Positions 11,351 to 23,759 of a stretch of DNA of 64,000 bases are shown here, in pieces. The DNA is taken from contig BEDY01000001.1 in the NCBI GenBank assembly GCA_002335605.1, positions 3,968,001 through 4,032,000 on the forward strand, given 5' to 3'. The notes under the pieces were generated by a model, which saw only the letters and a program-made list of their open reading frames with translations, ran no database searches and was not told the DNA's origin. Source of the DNA: Prillingera fragicola. Its lineage: Eukaryota > Basidiomycota > Tremellomycetes > Trichosporonales > Trichosporonaceae. The translations under genes and the position numbers were made by a program. Position 1 is the first letter of the stretch. Every line of letters begins with the position of its first letter.

Positions 11351-12312
11351 CTAGAGGTCTGTGCTGGTCAGTACTCATCCACACGCAGGGCTGGCGGCGA
11401 CTCACAGTAATCGGGTTTCTTGACGTTGACACCGTGCTCGCCGAGAGCGAGGCTCAGGTCGTCCATGGTGAGGACGACGCGGTTGCGGTCGTTGGCTGCG
11501 CTGGGGCGGCCGCGGCCTGCCGTCGTGCCGTTTACGCGCAGCTTGGCAAAGTGGAAGGCATCGCGGGACAGGTCGGCGACAAACTTTTGGGCTGATAGGG
11601 AGAGAAGGCGTTTGCTGCTGCGTTAGTGGAGGGTTTGGTGGTGGAGGCACGGAAGGTGGGTGCAATGGGTGAATGACACGGGGAGGCATACAAGGCATGG
11701 ATCGCACTCGTAGCCAACAGTCCTGCTCTCCACAATGATGCCTTGTGAACGCGTGAACGACGTTGTGAACAAACAAGGCGCCCTCAACCGAGGACGCGTG
11801 CGTCGACACACCTCGCCGCCCTGCCCACACGACGACACTTACAGCCTTGGGTCCGAGCAGTCAAAACCGGCACGCTGGAGATAATACTCTGTCACCTCCT
11901 CTGGGATCTACATCGATCAGCACGACTCCTCTCTACTCGCCAACCAACGTACCAAGGGCTTGTACCCATCGAGCATGACGAGAAACTCTGCCAGACTGCG
12001 ATCCCTCCTCGCGCGCTCCTCTTCGCGACGCGCGGCAAACAGTTGAGTCATGTCTGGCCCGGCAGCTGCTGCGGCAGCGTTGGGTGATTCTGCGCCGCCC
12101 GCTGCTGGTGCTGGTGCTGGTGCTGACGCAGCTGCTGCTGGTGTCGCTGCTGCTGAAGCCATGGCTGATGGTGCCGGTGCAGAAGCTGATCCTGTGACTA
12201 CGACGTCATTGTCCATAGGCTTTGCCTGTTGTTGCTGCTGCTGCTGTGATGGGGTAGGAGTTGATGACTGTGAGAGTGATCCGTTTGGTGCAGAGGGGCC
12301 GTTGGTGTCCAT
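11351..12312 (-). CDS. TAF10: TFIID/SAGA subunit TAF10
   Basis: TAF10 is a histone-fold subunit shared by TFIID and SAGA in RNA polymerase II initiation. Four exons (11953-12312, 11843-11907, 11406-11614, 11351-11358) join to 213 residues; the last exon supplies only the final residues and the stop. The N-terminal 90 residues are Gln/Ala/Pro-rich (a run of seven Q). The histone fold starts at LAEFLVMLDGYKPL, continues IPEEVTEYYLQRAGFDCSDP, then LLSLSAQKFVADLSRDAFHF and VVLTMDDLSLALGEHGVNV, and ends KKPDYYL, as TAF10 proteins do. Intron 2 (228 nt) is long for this window. Skipping the last intron would give a different tail (CESPALRVDEY), so the KPDYYL ending supports the splice. It is divergent from the CCCH-Smr gene. 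Confidence 0.93.
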
Positions 12313-12905
12313 GGTTGCTGTGGATGGGATGGAGCCTGATGAAGTGTAGTGGACAGTTGGACCAAGTGGACGCCTTGTTGAGGAAGCTTGGCTTGGCTGG
12401 CTGCCTGGGCAGTAGAAATGCTCCCGTCAAGTTGTCTACCGTGGGATAGTCAACCACGTGTTGGTGTGAAAATGCTTCCGTCTCCTACCCTCGGGCCGAG
12501 TGAATGTCAGCCTGACACACCCACCCACGCTGACGCCACTGCAGCAGGTTGTCTTCCCTCGTCGTCGTCCTCCTTGCTCCCTCTCGCCAGCTAACAATCT
12601 TTGCTCTTTGTCTTGTACACATTCAGCAGAAACAGGCCAAGGTAGCTTCAACCTCGTGCTCTCACAGTAAACACATAAAACACACACACACACACCTGCA
12701 CGGCAACCACCCACACTCGCTGTCCCCCTATGGCCTGACTTTGAACCCCCGCACCCCTCACTCTCATTGGCCGCATCAGGCACACTCCCCCTCGACCTGC
12801 CCCCTCCTTCGTTCAACCGCCCACTCCCAAGTCATCTAGCCATCATCCACTACACCTGCCCCATCACCCTCCTGCAAGCCTGGCTCATTGCCATTGCATA
12901 AAATC
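12313..12905. promoter_or_regulatory. Divergent promoter region TAF10 / CCCH-Smr gene
   Basis: The 593 bp between the two start codons contain a CACGTG palindrome at 12455-12460, a (CA)n tract near 12680-12693 and C-rich leader sequence before 12906. No other gene is apparent. Confidence 0.45.
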
Positions 12906-15833
12906 ATGGCCGACTTTCATGGCCCATCAGTGCTAGACACGAGTCCACACCTCGCTCATTACGTCTTCAAACTAGTCCTATCAAATCACACTGCAGCTGC
13001 ACGCAACATTAGCAGCTCTGGAGGCTCATCTGGCCACCACCAACACCCCCTGTCAGTCTCCTCCTCTGGCGAATCAGACGACGACGACGATGAGGAAGAC
13101 GACTCACGTGCATCCAACGCAAGCACCGACGGCGACGCAAGGTCGGCATCCACCAACATGTCCGACCCCCCGAACGGCCGTTCTTCCGCCGCCGCTGGCG
13201 GTCCGAGTCGTGAGGAGCGCGAAGAGCTCGTCAAGAAGATCATCGACCTGCTCGACAACGATCAGGAAGAGGACGTCAAAGATCTGCTGCGCGAGCCCAT
13301 GGGCGAGCTAGGCAAGGTGAGCAGCCCTCCGTCCAACGCACTCACTGACAAACTAGGATGACTTTCTGATGGACCAAGTCTGCCTGGACTGCATGCACCG
13401 GCGCCGAGGTGAGTATACCTGCAGAGGTGATTGCTGACTAGTCAGACGATATGAGTGGGGTTCCCTATCAAACTGGCAGCTTTACACCCACACGTGCGGA
13501 CCGAGCTCGCCGCCCATTCACTCCGACCGGTGTGGGAACCCTTCGTGCTCGCACCCCGCTTGCTCGTCCACACTCGCCTGCTATTCCCAGTGGTGCGCAG
13601 ACCCCTACGTCGACTCACGGTCCTTCAGCACTCAGCCGCGAGCAGTCGCAGACGTCGCCCACCATGGCTCCCGGAGCCCCGCCTTCGACGTCGTCGGGGT
13701 ACAGCTCGTCAGGCTCGCCCGTACAGTCGACGTCGCGTGCTGCTCTCAACATCAAGGCAGCGAGCTTTACCCCCGGAGGCGGCAGCGGAAGCGGCCGTGG
13801 GTCTCCTCTCACAGCTATCAACACTGCGTTTGCCCCCAGCGACCCCTGGCGCGATGCAGAGGCCCCGCCACCACGTACAGGCTCGCCGTTTACCTTCGGC
13901 GGCGCGCCGGGCATGGTCCGCACGGGATCGAACCGGGCTATCGCTGCGCCAATCATGAGTGATCCGTCGAGTCCGTTCCACTCACCGCTCGGCACACCGA
14001 CTAGGAGTCATATGAAGCTTGGCAACGACACGTTCCCCACCAGCCGACCCGCTAGCCGCGGTGTGGCCCCAGAGGAGGACGATGATGACGAGTTCTCGCC
14101 GTTTGGCAGCGGTCTTCCCCGGCAGCACCGCCAGCAGCCTTCGGGGCTCAGTACGACTGCCAAGCCGTTTGAGCCGTACGGTGGCGATGAGTATGGCCAC
14201 GAAGGCGCATCGTACGGGTCGTCGCAGTCGGGCGACGAAGATCCCCAGGCCGTGGCGACGGCTGGTATGACACCACTCGATGTCCTTGCGTCCGTGTTTT
14301 CTACGGTGCCTCGCCCCGAGCTCGAAGACGCGCTCCATCGCTCCGGCTACGACTTTGAGGCCGCCATGGCGATGCTTGTCTCGCAGTATACACTTCCTCG
14401 CTCGGGTGCCTCGACCCCGCAGCGTGTGGCCTCCCCGCGGCCCATGATTGGCATCGACGGCCGTCCCGCGGCACCTCACGCACCCGGACCGGGCTACTAC
14501 CAGCAGGGCCGCGGCTTCCAGCCCAGCGCCAACGCTGCCTTTGCCAACCGCAACGTCGGCCCAACGCGCATGTGCCGCTACTTTCTCAACGGCGAGTGTC
14601 GGCGCTCAGACTGTCGTTTCAGGTAAGTTTATTTGCACCACGTACAGTAGCTGACCTCAGCCACGACCTGGAGCGTGCACTGTGCCGATTCTGGCTGCGT
14701 GGCCATTGCGCCAAAGGCCCCAACTGCGAGTGAGTTGAGCGGGTTTGGACTACCCGGCGGCAATTGACTGACCCTTCAGGTTTATGCACAACCTCCCGAG
14801 CAACATGGACCCTCAGAGTATCAATGCGGCAATGTCGCGTCTGGACGTCAGCTCGCCTGGCGGGTCTCGGCCTGGTACCCCTCCGGTCCACGGCGCGTAC
14901 GGTGCCGTGGACGACTTTCCGGACCTCCTCGCCGCCCGGCTCAACAGGCATGTCGGCCGCTTTGACCCATCGCGCAACAGGTTTGCCAACGCCGTCAAGC
15001 GGCCCGCCCCGGCGCCGCCACCCCAGCAGATCAGCATTGGCGCCAACGCTACAGGCCGGTACACGCCTTCTGGCGCAGCGCCCTACTCGCCCGCGTCCGA
15101 GCAAGCACCTCGCCCCCAGGCGCCTGCCGTCCCACGCCCCTCCCAGCGCGTCACATTGCATAGCTCGACGCTCCTCCCAACGCTCCAGACTGGCACGGCG
15201 GCCAACGACCAGTACATGCAGGCCCGCGCCACGAGTATCCGCCTAGGCAACGCGCGCAACGCCTGTCTCGCCCGTGCCGCCGACGCCTTCCGCCGCGGCG
15301 ACGGTGCGGCGGCGAAGCGCTTCTCGCGCGAAGGCAAGGCGCTCAACGAAAAGATGCTCAACGAAGCTGCCGACGCAGCCCAGACTCTAGTCAAGGAGCG
15401 TATGCGCGACGCGCAGAAAAGTGTCCGCGAACGCGACGGTGCATGGTCCGACGACCCGAGGGATCGCGTCGAGCGCGGCCGCGAGTGCGGTGCTGGGCTC
15501 GGTGTCGTCCTCGGCGTGGCAGCAGCCAGCAAGGTCCCCGGCGGCGACCGTCTGTCGTCGGAGGAACGCCTCGAATGCCTCATCGACCTGCACACGCTGC
15601 ACGGGCAGGAAGGCGCCGATGTCGCGAGCCATTTCCTCGCCGAGCTCGAGCGCGAAAACTATCGCGGGCTGGCATACCTTGTCGTCGGCGAGGAAAAGCA
15701 TGTCGGCACCCAGGACGCGGCGCGCGGCGCGGGCAAGACGCGTCTCGCGAGCAGCGTCAAGCAGTTTCTCGCCGAGTGGGGGTATGCGTGGAACGAGCAT
15801 GCTGGTGTGCTGTGTGTTGATCCTTGTCGATAA
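12906..15833 (+). CDS. CCCH zinc-finger, CUE, DUF1771 and Smr domain protein
   Basis: Five exons (12906-13316, 13357-13408, 13446-14622, 14661-14729, 14780-15833) join to 920 residues. The N-terminal part is acidic, with REELVKKIIDLLDNDQEEDV. A long Ser/Pro-rich stretch follows, then a CUE-like ubiquitin-binding segment (PLDVLASVFSTVPRPELEDA..FEAAMAMLVSQY). Two CCCH fingers come next: CRYFLNGECRRSDCRFSH and CRFWLRGHCAKGPNCEFMH. The C-terminal half has a DUF1771 helix (ARNACLARAADAFRRGDGAA) and an Smr domain with IDLHTLHGQEGADVASHFL and YLVVGEEKHVGTQD. Smr proteins bind or cut nucleic acid, and several act in ribosome-associated quality control; that role here is inference. The usual Smr TGxG motif is replaced by VGEEKH, perhaps a feature of the fungal subfamily. 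The introns split the region encoding the fingers. Confidence 0.86.
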
Positions 15834-16273
15834 GCGCTGCATGCCCCCGCGCCGCCGCCGCCACCTAGCCCTGCCTTGCGCATTTGTTGATGTTGTTGCC
15901 AGCACCACATGTCTTACGCCCAGCGGCGTTGTCACCGCCTCACCCGTATAGTCCATAGATAGCTCTCACCGCCACGTCCATTCCCCACATCAACACACCC
16001 ACTGTCTCCACATCCCCCACTCGACACTACACTACCATTTTTTGCGACAGAGACGAAGAAGAGAAGACGAAGAAGAAGAGAGAAAGAAGCAAGAAGATAC
16101 CGAAGACTTAAGAGATGGATTAGTGCCAGAAGTGCCGTCATTGTTGACCTTACTGACTTGACGTTCACTAAGGGGCAGTATCGCTGCCACACTCTTCTTG
16201 TCTCGCCCAGCGCTTCAGGAATGACAAAAAGCATGCAAATAAACCTAATGAATCTACAAACCCAAACCACCCA
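15834..16273. other. Convergent intergenic region
   Basis: About 440 bp lie between the stop codons of the CCCH-Smr gene and separase. It holds an A/G-rich tract at about 16040-16100 (gaagaagagaag-type) and no recognisable gene. Both 3' untranslated regions should be here. Confidence 0.4.
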
Positions 16274-19200
16274 CTAAGCCATATAAACAGGCACACCATA
16301 AACAACAGGCGCCGCGCCGGTCAAGTACTGGAGCTTGGCCATGGTCCGCGCGCGGCTCACAGCCTGCACGACGCTCATGGCGCTCTTGTCACCTACACGC
16401 TGCTCGTCCAGCCCCAAGTGATCCATGACCACTTCAGTGAGGCGGTCAATGTCCTTGTCCGTCACGTCCCACAGGTTGGCGACGAGGCAGGGGCAGCCGG
16501 CGAGGATGTAGTCGTTTGGCGTGCCGGTGCGGTCCAGGTCGCCCTGGGACCGCAACAGGCCAGAGGAGCAGCCCCACAGCATCGTCACCGCGCAGCGGGG
16601 CAGGGCACGGATCTTGGGCCCGCGGACGTACTCTTCTGCGCCCCCGTGGCCAAAGTACATGACCAGTTCCGAGTCGCGGAGAGCGGACAGGACCTCGGAC
16701 TCGGAAGGCTTGCGGCCAGTGATGGACGTCCAGCCGCGTTTCTCGAGTTGTTGGAGGCGCGGCTCAAAGCGCGACTGTGTGCCGACGAGATCGCCGCCCG
16801 GGTTCAGGAAGGCGCGGGTGCGGGTCGCGTCGACTGTGCGATGGGCGTGGTCGTCGCCGTCGGCAGGTGGGGAGAGGTGGCGGCCGAGCGCGACTTGGTC
16901 GAGCAGGAAGGGGAGCGAGGGGATGCGGCTCACTGCGCGGCCGCGGAGAATGGGAATCGACTCCCAGGGGATGCCCTGGACGTTCTTGTCAAGCGCGAGA
17001 AGAAGGTGCTCGTTGCTCTCCTCGGTGCTGTCGCGGCCGCTTGCCATCTCGAGGTCTGACAATGCCGACTTGACGTCAACGCCGATAACGTCAAAGTCGA
17101 GTTCCGCTAGCGCGACGGCAATGCCGTGGAACTGGTACAGATCCAGCACAAAGTAGACCAAGTCTTCAATCTCCTCATCACGGCACTTGCAACTCAGCGT
17201 CGCAAAGCAAGCAAGCAGCTCGTCGTTAAGCCGTACCCGGGGGCCGCGCTTGAGCTCTGATCCAGCGCTAGTGAGAGCAGCCGCAAAGATGCGGTCTAGA
17301 CGCTCGCGGAAGGCAAGCATGGCCTCCTCGGGGATAGTTGGACGCGGGTTGAGAACAGTCTTGAATGCGCCCAGCCAGCAAAACTCGATGGTCGCGAGAA
17401 GCTCTCCCAGCCTGGCGTCAAGCGCAAGACGCTCACGCCACCACGCTTTGCGGTCGTCAATGTTCTTGCACTCCTTGATGCTCTTGATGCTCGCCTCGTT
17501 GCCGTCCATGACAGCCTTCATCTCGGCAATGCCCGCGTCGAACGTAAACAGCTCGCTCTCGTCGTCGCCCTCGCGGCGGCCTTGGCGGTCGAGCGGGATG
17601 CAGAACACGAGCGGATCGTGCCCGTTCTGGTGGCGGGATACGAGCATTGTGTTCCTGTCGTCGGTAACCGTGACGCTAACGACAGCCCACTCGGGCGGGA
17701 CGCTTGACAGGTCGTACTCGGTGTGCAAAAAGTCGGCACTAGTGTGCAGCTCTCGGACACTGCCCCAGTACGTCTCCAGCGCGTCGTCGGCGTCCAACGG
17801 CACAGTCTGCGCCTCGAGAGTCGGCCAGTCCATGTCGTCCGCGTCGAGGTTGGGAAACTTTGTGTCGATAGCACTGATGAGCTCGCGATGAAGAGTTAGC
17901 GCCGAGCTTGACGCAAGAATGCCCGCAGCGGACGCGGTCGTCGTTGGCGATCCGTGTCCGAGACTCGTCTGGAACGCTCCCAGCACAGCAAGTGAGACGC
18001 ACGCCTGGCGCACATTCTCAATCTTTCCCGTTCGCGCAGCAGCCTGCAGCGTAGCCTGGAATCCCTGGGAAGCGCGCTCGAGCATGACGATCGCAGTGTG
18101 GCGCGTCGACTTGCGCTGCTCCTTTGTCCGCTTGTCGGGCGACCCCATGGTCATCGCGATGGTCGATTCGGTAAGCGAGCTCATGAACAGGTCGGTCTTG
18201 AAATGGCTAAAGGCTTCATGCATCGCCACACGCGCTTGCAGGTGAAGATGCTCGGCCTGGCCGCCGGCAGCGCTGGGGACCATCTCAAGCTGGGCGAGGA
18301 CGTTCTCGTACTCTTCCACTTCGCCTGCCTCACGCAGCAGCCATGCGCGCTGGCGCAAGATGTGGCCAAGAGTGGCGGGAAGCAGAGGCTCCTTTGAGAC
18401 ACTCGTCACAATACTTTCCTTGCGAGTTGACACCATGCGCGCCTCGGATGAGTCAAACTCGGCGTCGAGACCAACGATCTCATTTATAGCAGTGGTGTAC
18501 TGGTCGTCGGCCTCGCCCGCATCGTCTTGGCGCGCATACAGCTCACCCGCGAGACGCTTGAGCTCGACACCGTCGGGACCATCGGTGACCGTCAAACGCT
18601 CAGCGGCACGCTGCAGGCTGGCAGCGGATTCCTCGAACTGCAGCCTGCGGGTCGCGAGCTCGGCAGTGTTGGATGCGATGCGGACCTCAAGAGATACCGA
18701 GCGGACAGATGGACCCATGCCGCGTGCCTGCGAGAGATAGTATTCGCACTCCTTGACAGATCCCTGCACGGCGAGTATCGAAGAGAGGTCGAAAGTGGCG
18801 TCAAAGAGTGACTCGGCGTAACGCCACTGCAGACCACTGAGATGTTTGTCGTTGAGACAGAACGCCGCCTTGGCCTTGGCTTGATCTGGAGTAGTCGTCT
18901 CAGTGGGCGCCTCAAGTTCAGCCTCAGGAGCAGGCTCCTTTGCCGCAGGCGCGGCGAGATTGGAAACGCCATGCGCAACGCGGCACCACTCCTTGTACGC
19001 AATTGTGAGGCTGGCAATCGCGGACGTAATGTCGCTTTCGGCCAACTTGATCGCAGCATAGGCAGCATGTGCAAGCGCCACCCGCTCGTGCACCTCACAC
19101 AGCGAAATCCAGCGCGATGCGTATGAACCCGCGTTGGTCGGCGTCGGCACCTCCTTGCCAATCATGACCGCCTCGGCATATTCTTCGCGGGCATGTTTGA

Positions 19201-22200
19201 TGTGGCCAGTCATGGCCAGGAAGCGGCTGTAACGGAGATGGAGCACAGCGCGGGTCGGGAACGACACGGCCGGGTCCGCCTCACTGGCGTACTTGATGGC
19301 CTGGGCAAACATGTGGCTGGCACGAGAGAACTTGCCAACGCGTGCGTACTCAGCCGCGAGCGCTGAAGATGTCTGGACATGGTCGTCCGCCATGCCTTCA
19401 CCGGTGCGCTGAAGAAGGCGGAGAACCTTGAGGGCCTCGAGTTTGGGAAGGACGTGGCCAAGTACACCGAGGAGCGAGACAAGCGAGGAGAGGAGCTGCG
19501 AGACGCGGTCAAGATCGTCTGCCACTAGCTGGGTAGGAGCAGGTTCCCCCTCAGGCTCAGCTTTGGCAGCGCCACGACGGACAGGCGTCTTGACTGGTGC
19601 GGCCTTGGTAGTTGTCCTGGCCGCACGCAGAGGCACCTTGCCGCCACTGACCGACCGCGTGCCAGAGACGGTACGCTTGCCGGCAACAGCAGGAAACTTG
19701 GCCTTGCTTACAGGCGGGAGCACGAGGTTACGAATCGTAACGAGCGCAGCCCGGCCAAGCTCAGCAACAGCAGCTGACGGCTCAGGCTCGGTGTGGTAGG
19801 TGTTGAGTGCACGAAGGACGAGCGAGGAGGCGTGGTACTCCGCGCGGTAGGGGCCGAGACCAGCATCGTGGCCCAGATCTTTGAAGTGCGCAAGCGCGTC
19901 GACCTCCTCGCCCAAGCAGCCGAAACGGTCGCCCGCCGCACCAGTAGCAGTGATTAGCGACATGAGCCGCAACAGCACGCGCATGCGGCGCACGGGATAG
20001 GCCTCGCCGTAAACGCCAAGCAGCTTGTCGCACAGCCCGATCATGGTGACTTGCACGTGGGGGCGGAACTGGGCGTGCTCGATGCCATCGACGAGGCGCT
20101 CGACCATGGCGGCGCGCACGTCGAGGCTGATATTCGGACGATCCATTTCGGCCCACAATTGAGAGCCAAAGTCGTCGGTCGCGCTCTCTTCGCTTGCAAT
20201 GAGGGTAGTGGCGCGCTTGAGGGTAGTGGTAAAGTCGGCGAGACCAGCGAAGACGGTGTTGAGTGGTGTTGATGCTGCGCCGACCGAGATCTGAGACGCC
20301 GTCGCGGTGGGGAGCGAGGCGAGACTCTGGCAGTACGCCTTGACGGCGCCGACCTTGTCACTACCCTGGAGACAGTACGCAAGCAGCTCGAAACGCTTGG
20401 CGAGCGCAGCCTCCGTGGCACGCCATGCTGGACCCTGGACAGCCTCTGCAGGCAGCGCGCGAGCAAGCAGCGCCGAACTCCACTCGCAAGTCGCGCGTGC
20501 GAGTGGGATGCCCTCAGAGACAGCATTGCAGCGTGTGAGACGGACGGCAGCGCTGTGCGCGCTCTGGGCAAGAAGGTTTGCGTACGAAGTGTACATGCCA
20601 GCGTCGAGGTCGGCGTCGCAAGATGTCAGGACACCATAAACGCGCTCGAGAAGCTCGTGCACGACTCCGGGGCCAGTAGTCGGCTCCCAGTGTTTGACGA
20701 GATGAAGAGTCGAGTCGACAACACCAGGCATGATCTCGCGGGAACAAGTCGTCGCGCGCTCGCCAGACGAGTTGGATACTATGCGCTCAGCAAAGGACAC
20801 GATGTCGTTGAGCCAGCGGGTGAGATACGGCGCATAAGCTGCCCGATCCAGCATTTTGATGGCTGTGCGGCGCGGTCGTTCTATTGAGCGGAGAGCAGCC
20901 TTGACAAGTGTATCTGATTGCTCCGAGTCGTCGAGACTGCAGACTGCCACAAGAAGAGTATCAAAGTTGACAGTGGTGAGCACTTTGTGAAGCTCGTCAC
21001 TGCCCGCGCTGTCAGACTTGGACAGGTTCTCCACTTCGACGTGCATTTTGGCGAGTTTCGCGCACAACTTTGAGACCTCAGCAGAGGCATTGTCGATTTT
21101 GTCCACAGGCAATGTTGGAGTCTTGGGAGTCGAAGCACCGGAACGGACATTAGGCGAGGGAGCCACTGAGATGGGCGTCGATGAGCCAGAGGACTTGATG
21201 CTGCTACTCTTACTTGGTCCACTGATAGTGGCCGTGGCAGTCATAGCTGCAAGCGCGGCGTCGATAATGGCGGAGTCGCCGAGGTTACGACCCAGACCAG
21301 TCCACATGTCGGCCACACCTGCCCAGTCGCCCGCAAACCACGCACTTCGCTCCTCACCGCGGCAAGCACAGATTTGCTCCACAACCTCGACGACGCGGGA
21401 AATGAACGCTGCGACAGCGTAGCGGGCAGCCTCGGCATCTTGCTTGTCGAGATACTTTTCCGCTGTCCGCTCGACGCTTGCCCAGACGCGATCTGGGCTG
21501 TTGGCCTTCTGCCCGTCGCCTACAGCTGCAGTGGCGCTCATGGCGGTCGCGAATGCAATGATGTACCGCGCATGTAGCCATTCTGGCGTTCCGCTCGGCA
21601 TGGTGTTTGCGATGGTTGAGATGCGCCGGTACAAGACGACTGAGAGGGGGCCTACCGCGGTCTGAGGAAGGGTCGGGGCGAGGAGGAAAGGAGAGAGAGG
21701 GTTGTGGTCGCTTGACAGAGGAATGAGTCTTGGCACAGTCTATCGTCAGCTATATACCACCACGGTTCGCTCACCTTGGGATCCAAATCATCATCTGCCA
21801 GGACACAGCACCAGACAGCGAGGCCAAAAGTACACAAAAGCGTCCTCATTGCTTCGTCAACGTCGCCTGTTGGCACTGGAAGTACAGCAAAGTCGCTGCT
21901 GTGACTAGACGTCGCGATTCCATCTACCTGGCCGTGCTCGTACAGTCGAATCAGATGCGGCTTTGCCTCCTCGAGCATGTGCCTAGCTGTGTCGTGCTGC
22001 ACCGTCAGCAACCCTCCCATAACAAACTATTCACCATCTCGAGGGTTACACATCGAAACATCAGATGCAACGCTCCGCGCTCGACGGCAATCTTTTGCGC
22101 CGTTGCACTGCTGCTACCGTAAAGCTCGCGGAGCACAGCGACGCCTGCCCGGCCACCAGCAATGACCTCGTCGGCACGCTCAGGCGTCCAAGCCGACGAC

Positions 22201-22838
22201 AAAGGCGAGGGCGAGGCACAGTACTTGAACCCGCTTCGGAGTGCTTCCTGCAAAGAAGCCAGCGACTCGGTGCACGATTTCTGAGCCGCCTGTACCCGGT
22301 CACGCGCAGACATGGTTCCATGCTCCATCCACGGCAGCTTCAACGGTTCGGGCTTGGTGACACCCTTGCCCTTGGCCTTGCTTGACGCCGAGACGGCACT
22401 GGCTGTTGATGCCACGCGGGGGCGCGTTGTTGAGGGTACGCGAGACGGTGCTGATGCCGAGGAAGTGGTTGGCACAGATGCCGAACCGCTTGCCGCCCTT
22501 GCACTGCGCACGGCCGGTCGCGCTGGTGCCGTTCGTGTTGTGCTCGTTGTGGGCTTGGGTTCGGACTTGGGCGCAGATACGGTGCGCGCGGTAGGCTTGG
22601 AGGTCGTTGCTGATACCGCGCGCTTGGTAGCGGCAGCGCTCCTGGTTGGCTCTTTGGGAGCAACCTTGGCCTGAGTCTGGGATAGCTGTAGGACCCTGTC
22701 GAGGTCGCCTGCTAGCTGATCGGCATCTGCTGATGTTGCTGCCGGGGTACGCCGTGCGCGGGTCGTTCGCGCTGAGGTTGATGTCGACCGTTCTGCAGGC
22801 GCTGCTGCCGGCCGTGTCGCCGTCCTGGCGCCTGGCAT
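16274..22838 (-). CDS. ESP1: Separase (peptidase C50)
   Basis: Separase is the caspase-like cysteine protease that cleaves the cohesin kleisin at anaphase onset and is held inactive by securin. Three exons (22035-22838, 21775-21996, 16274-21739) join to 2163 residues; the last exon alone encodes 1821. The N-terminal 170 residues are Ala/Thr/Ser-rich and basic. A long helical-repeat region follows (for example LAAEYARVGKFSRASHMFAQ). The catalytic domain is at the C-terminus: GIPWESIPILRGRAVSRIPS, then ELVMYFGHGGAEEY with the catalytic His, and TMLWGCSSGLL with the catalytic Cys, followed by GCPCLVANLWDVTDKDIDR. Both dyad residues are present. Intron 2 uses the inner AG at 21740, which alone keeps the frame (DPK-TVPRLIPL). 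The start is 209 bp from that of RPB10 on the other strand. Confidence 0.95.
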
Positions 22839-23047
22839 GGTATGTGTGCGTGTATGTTTGGGGGTTTGTGTTGAGAAAGAAGTCATTCGCGATGAGGATG
22901 GTTGTGTTGTTGACTGGTGAGGGAAAAGTGACGTGTATTTTTGATTCCGTCACATGGCAGATTTGATAAGGCTCGGTCATGATTTCGCCTCCATCCCTTC
23001 GAGCAGTGAGCACTAAGATTGTTGAACATCTTCCATCCACAGTCACC

Positions 23048-23457
<410 letters not shown>

Positions 23458-23542
23458 ATGTCCTTTCATTTCCGTTCGCTCCGTGTACATTGCATGCTAT
23501 CATTTAGGATTTACGGGCAGCATGCCGCCGAGCATTGCGCGC

Positions 23543-23591
23543 GGCGGCGGGGGGCTGGTTGGCCCAGTGTCCCAACCAGCGCCCCGCCGCC
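23543..23591. repeat. Long GC-rich inverted repeat (hairpin)
   Basis: The left arm 23543-23562 and right arm 23572-23591 are inverted copies of 20 bp with one mismatch, separated by a 9-nt loop (cccagtgtc). The stem is almost all G/C. It lies 86 bp after the RPB10 stop, in the 302-bp convergent gap before PAAF1 (stop at 23760). The rest of that gap holds no gene I can recognise. Confidence 0.85.
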
Positions 23592-23759
23592 CGAAGTGTT
23601 TGCTGTGTTTGGGAAGGTTAGCATCGGGGAGAGCTTCAGCCTGCTCGCTCGCCTCAACAACTGAGCAACAGGCCGGCAGCGACTGTTGTTGCGAGCTGCT
23701 AACCTACTCCCCATTCTGCTCTGACACACCGTGAAGCCTGGACAATGACCTGCATGCAA

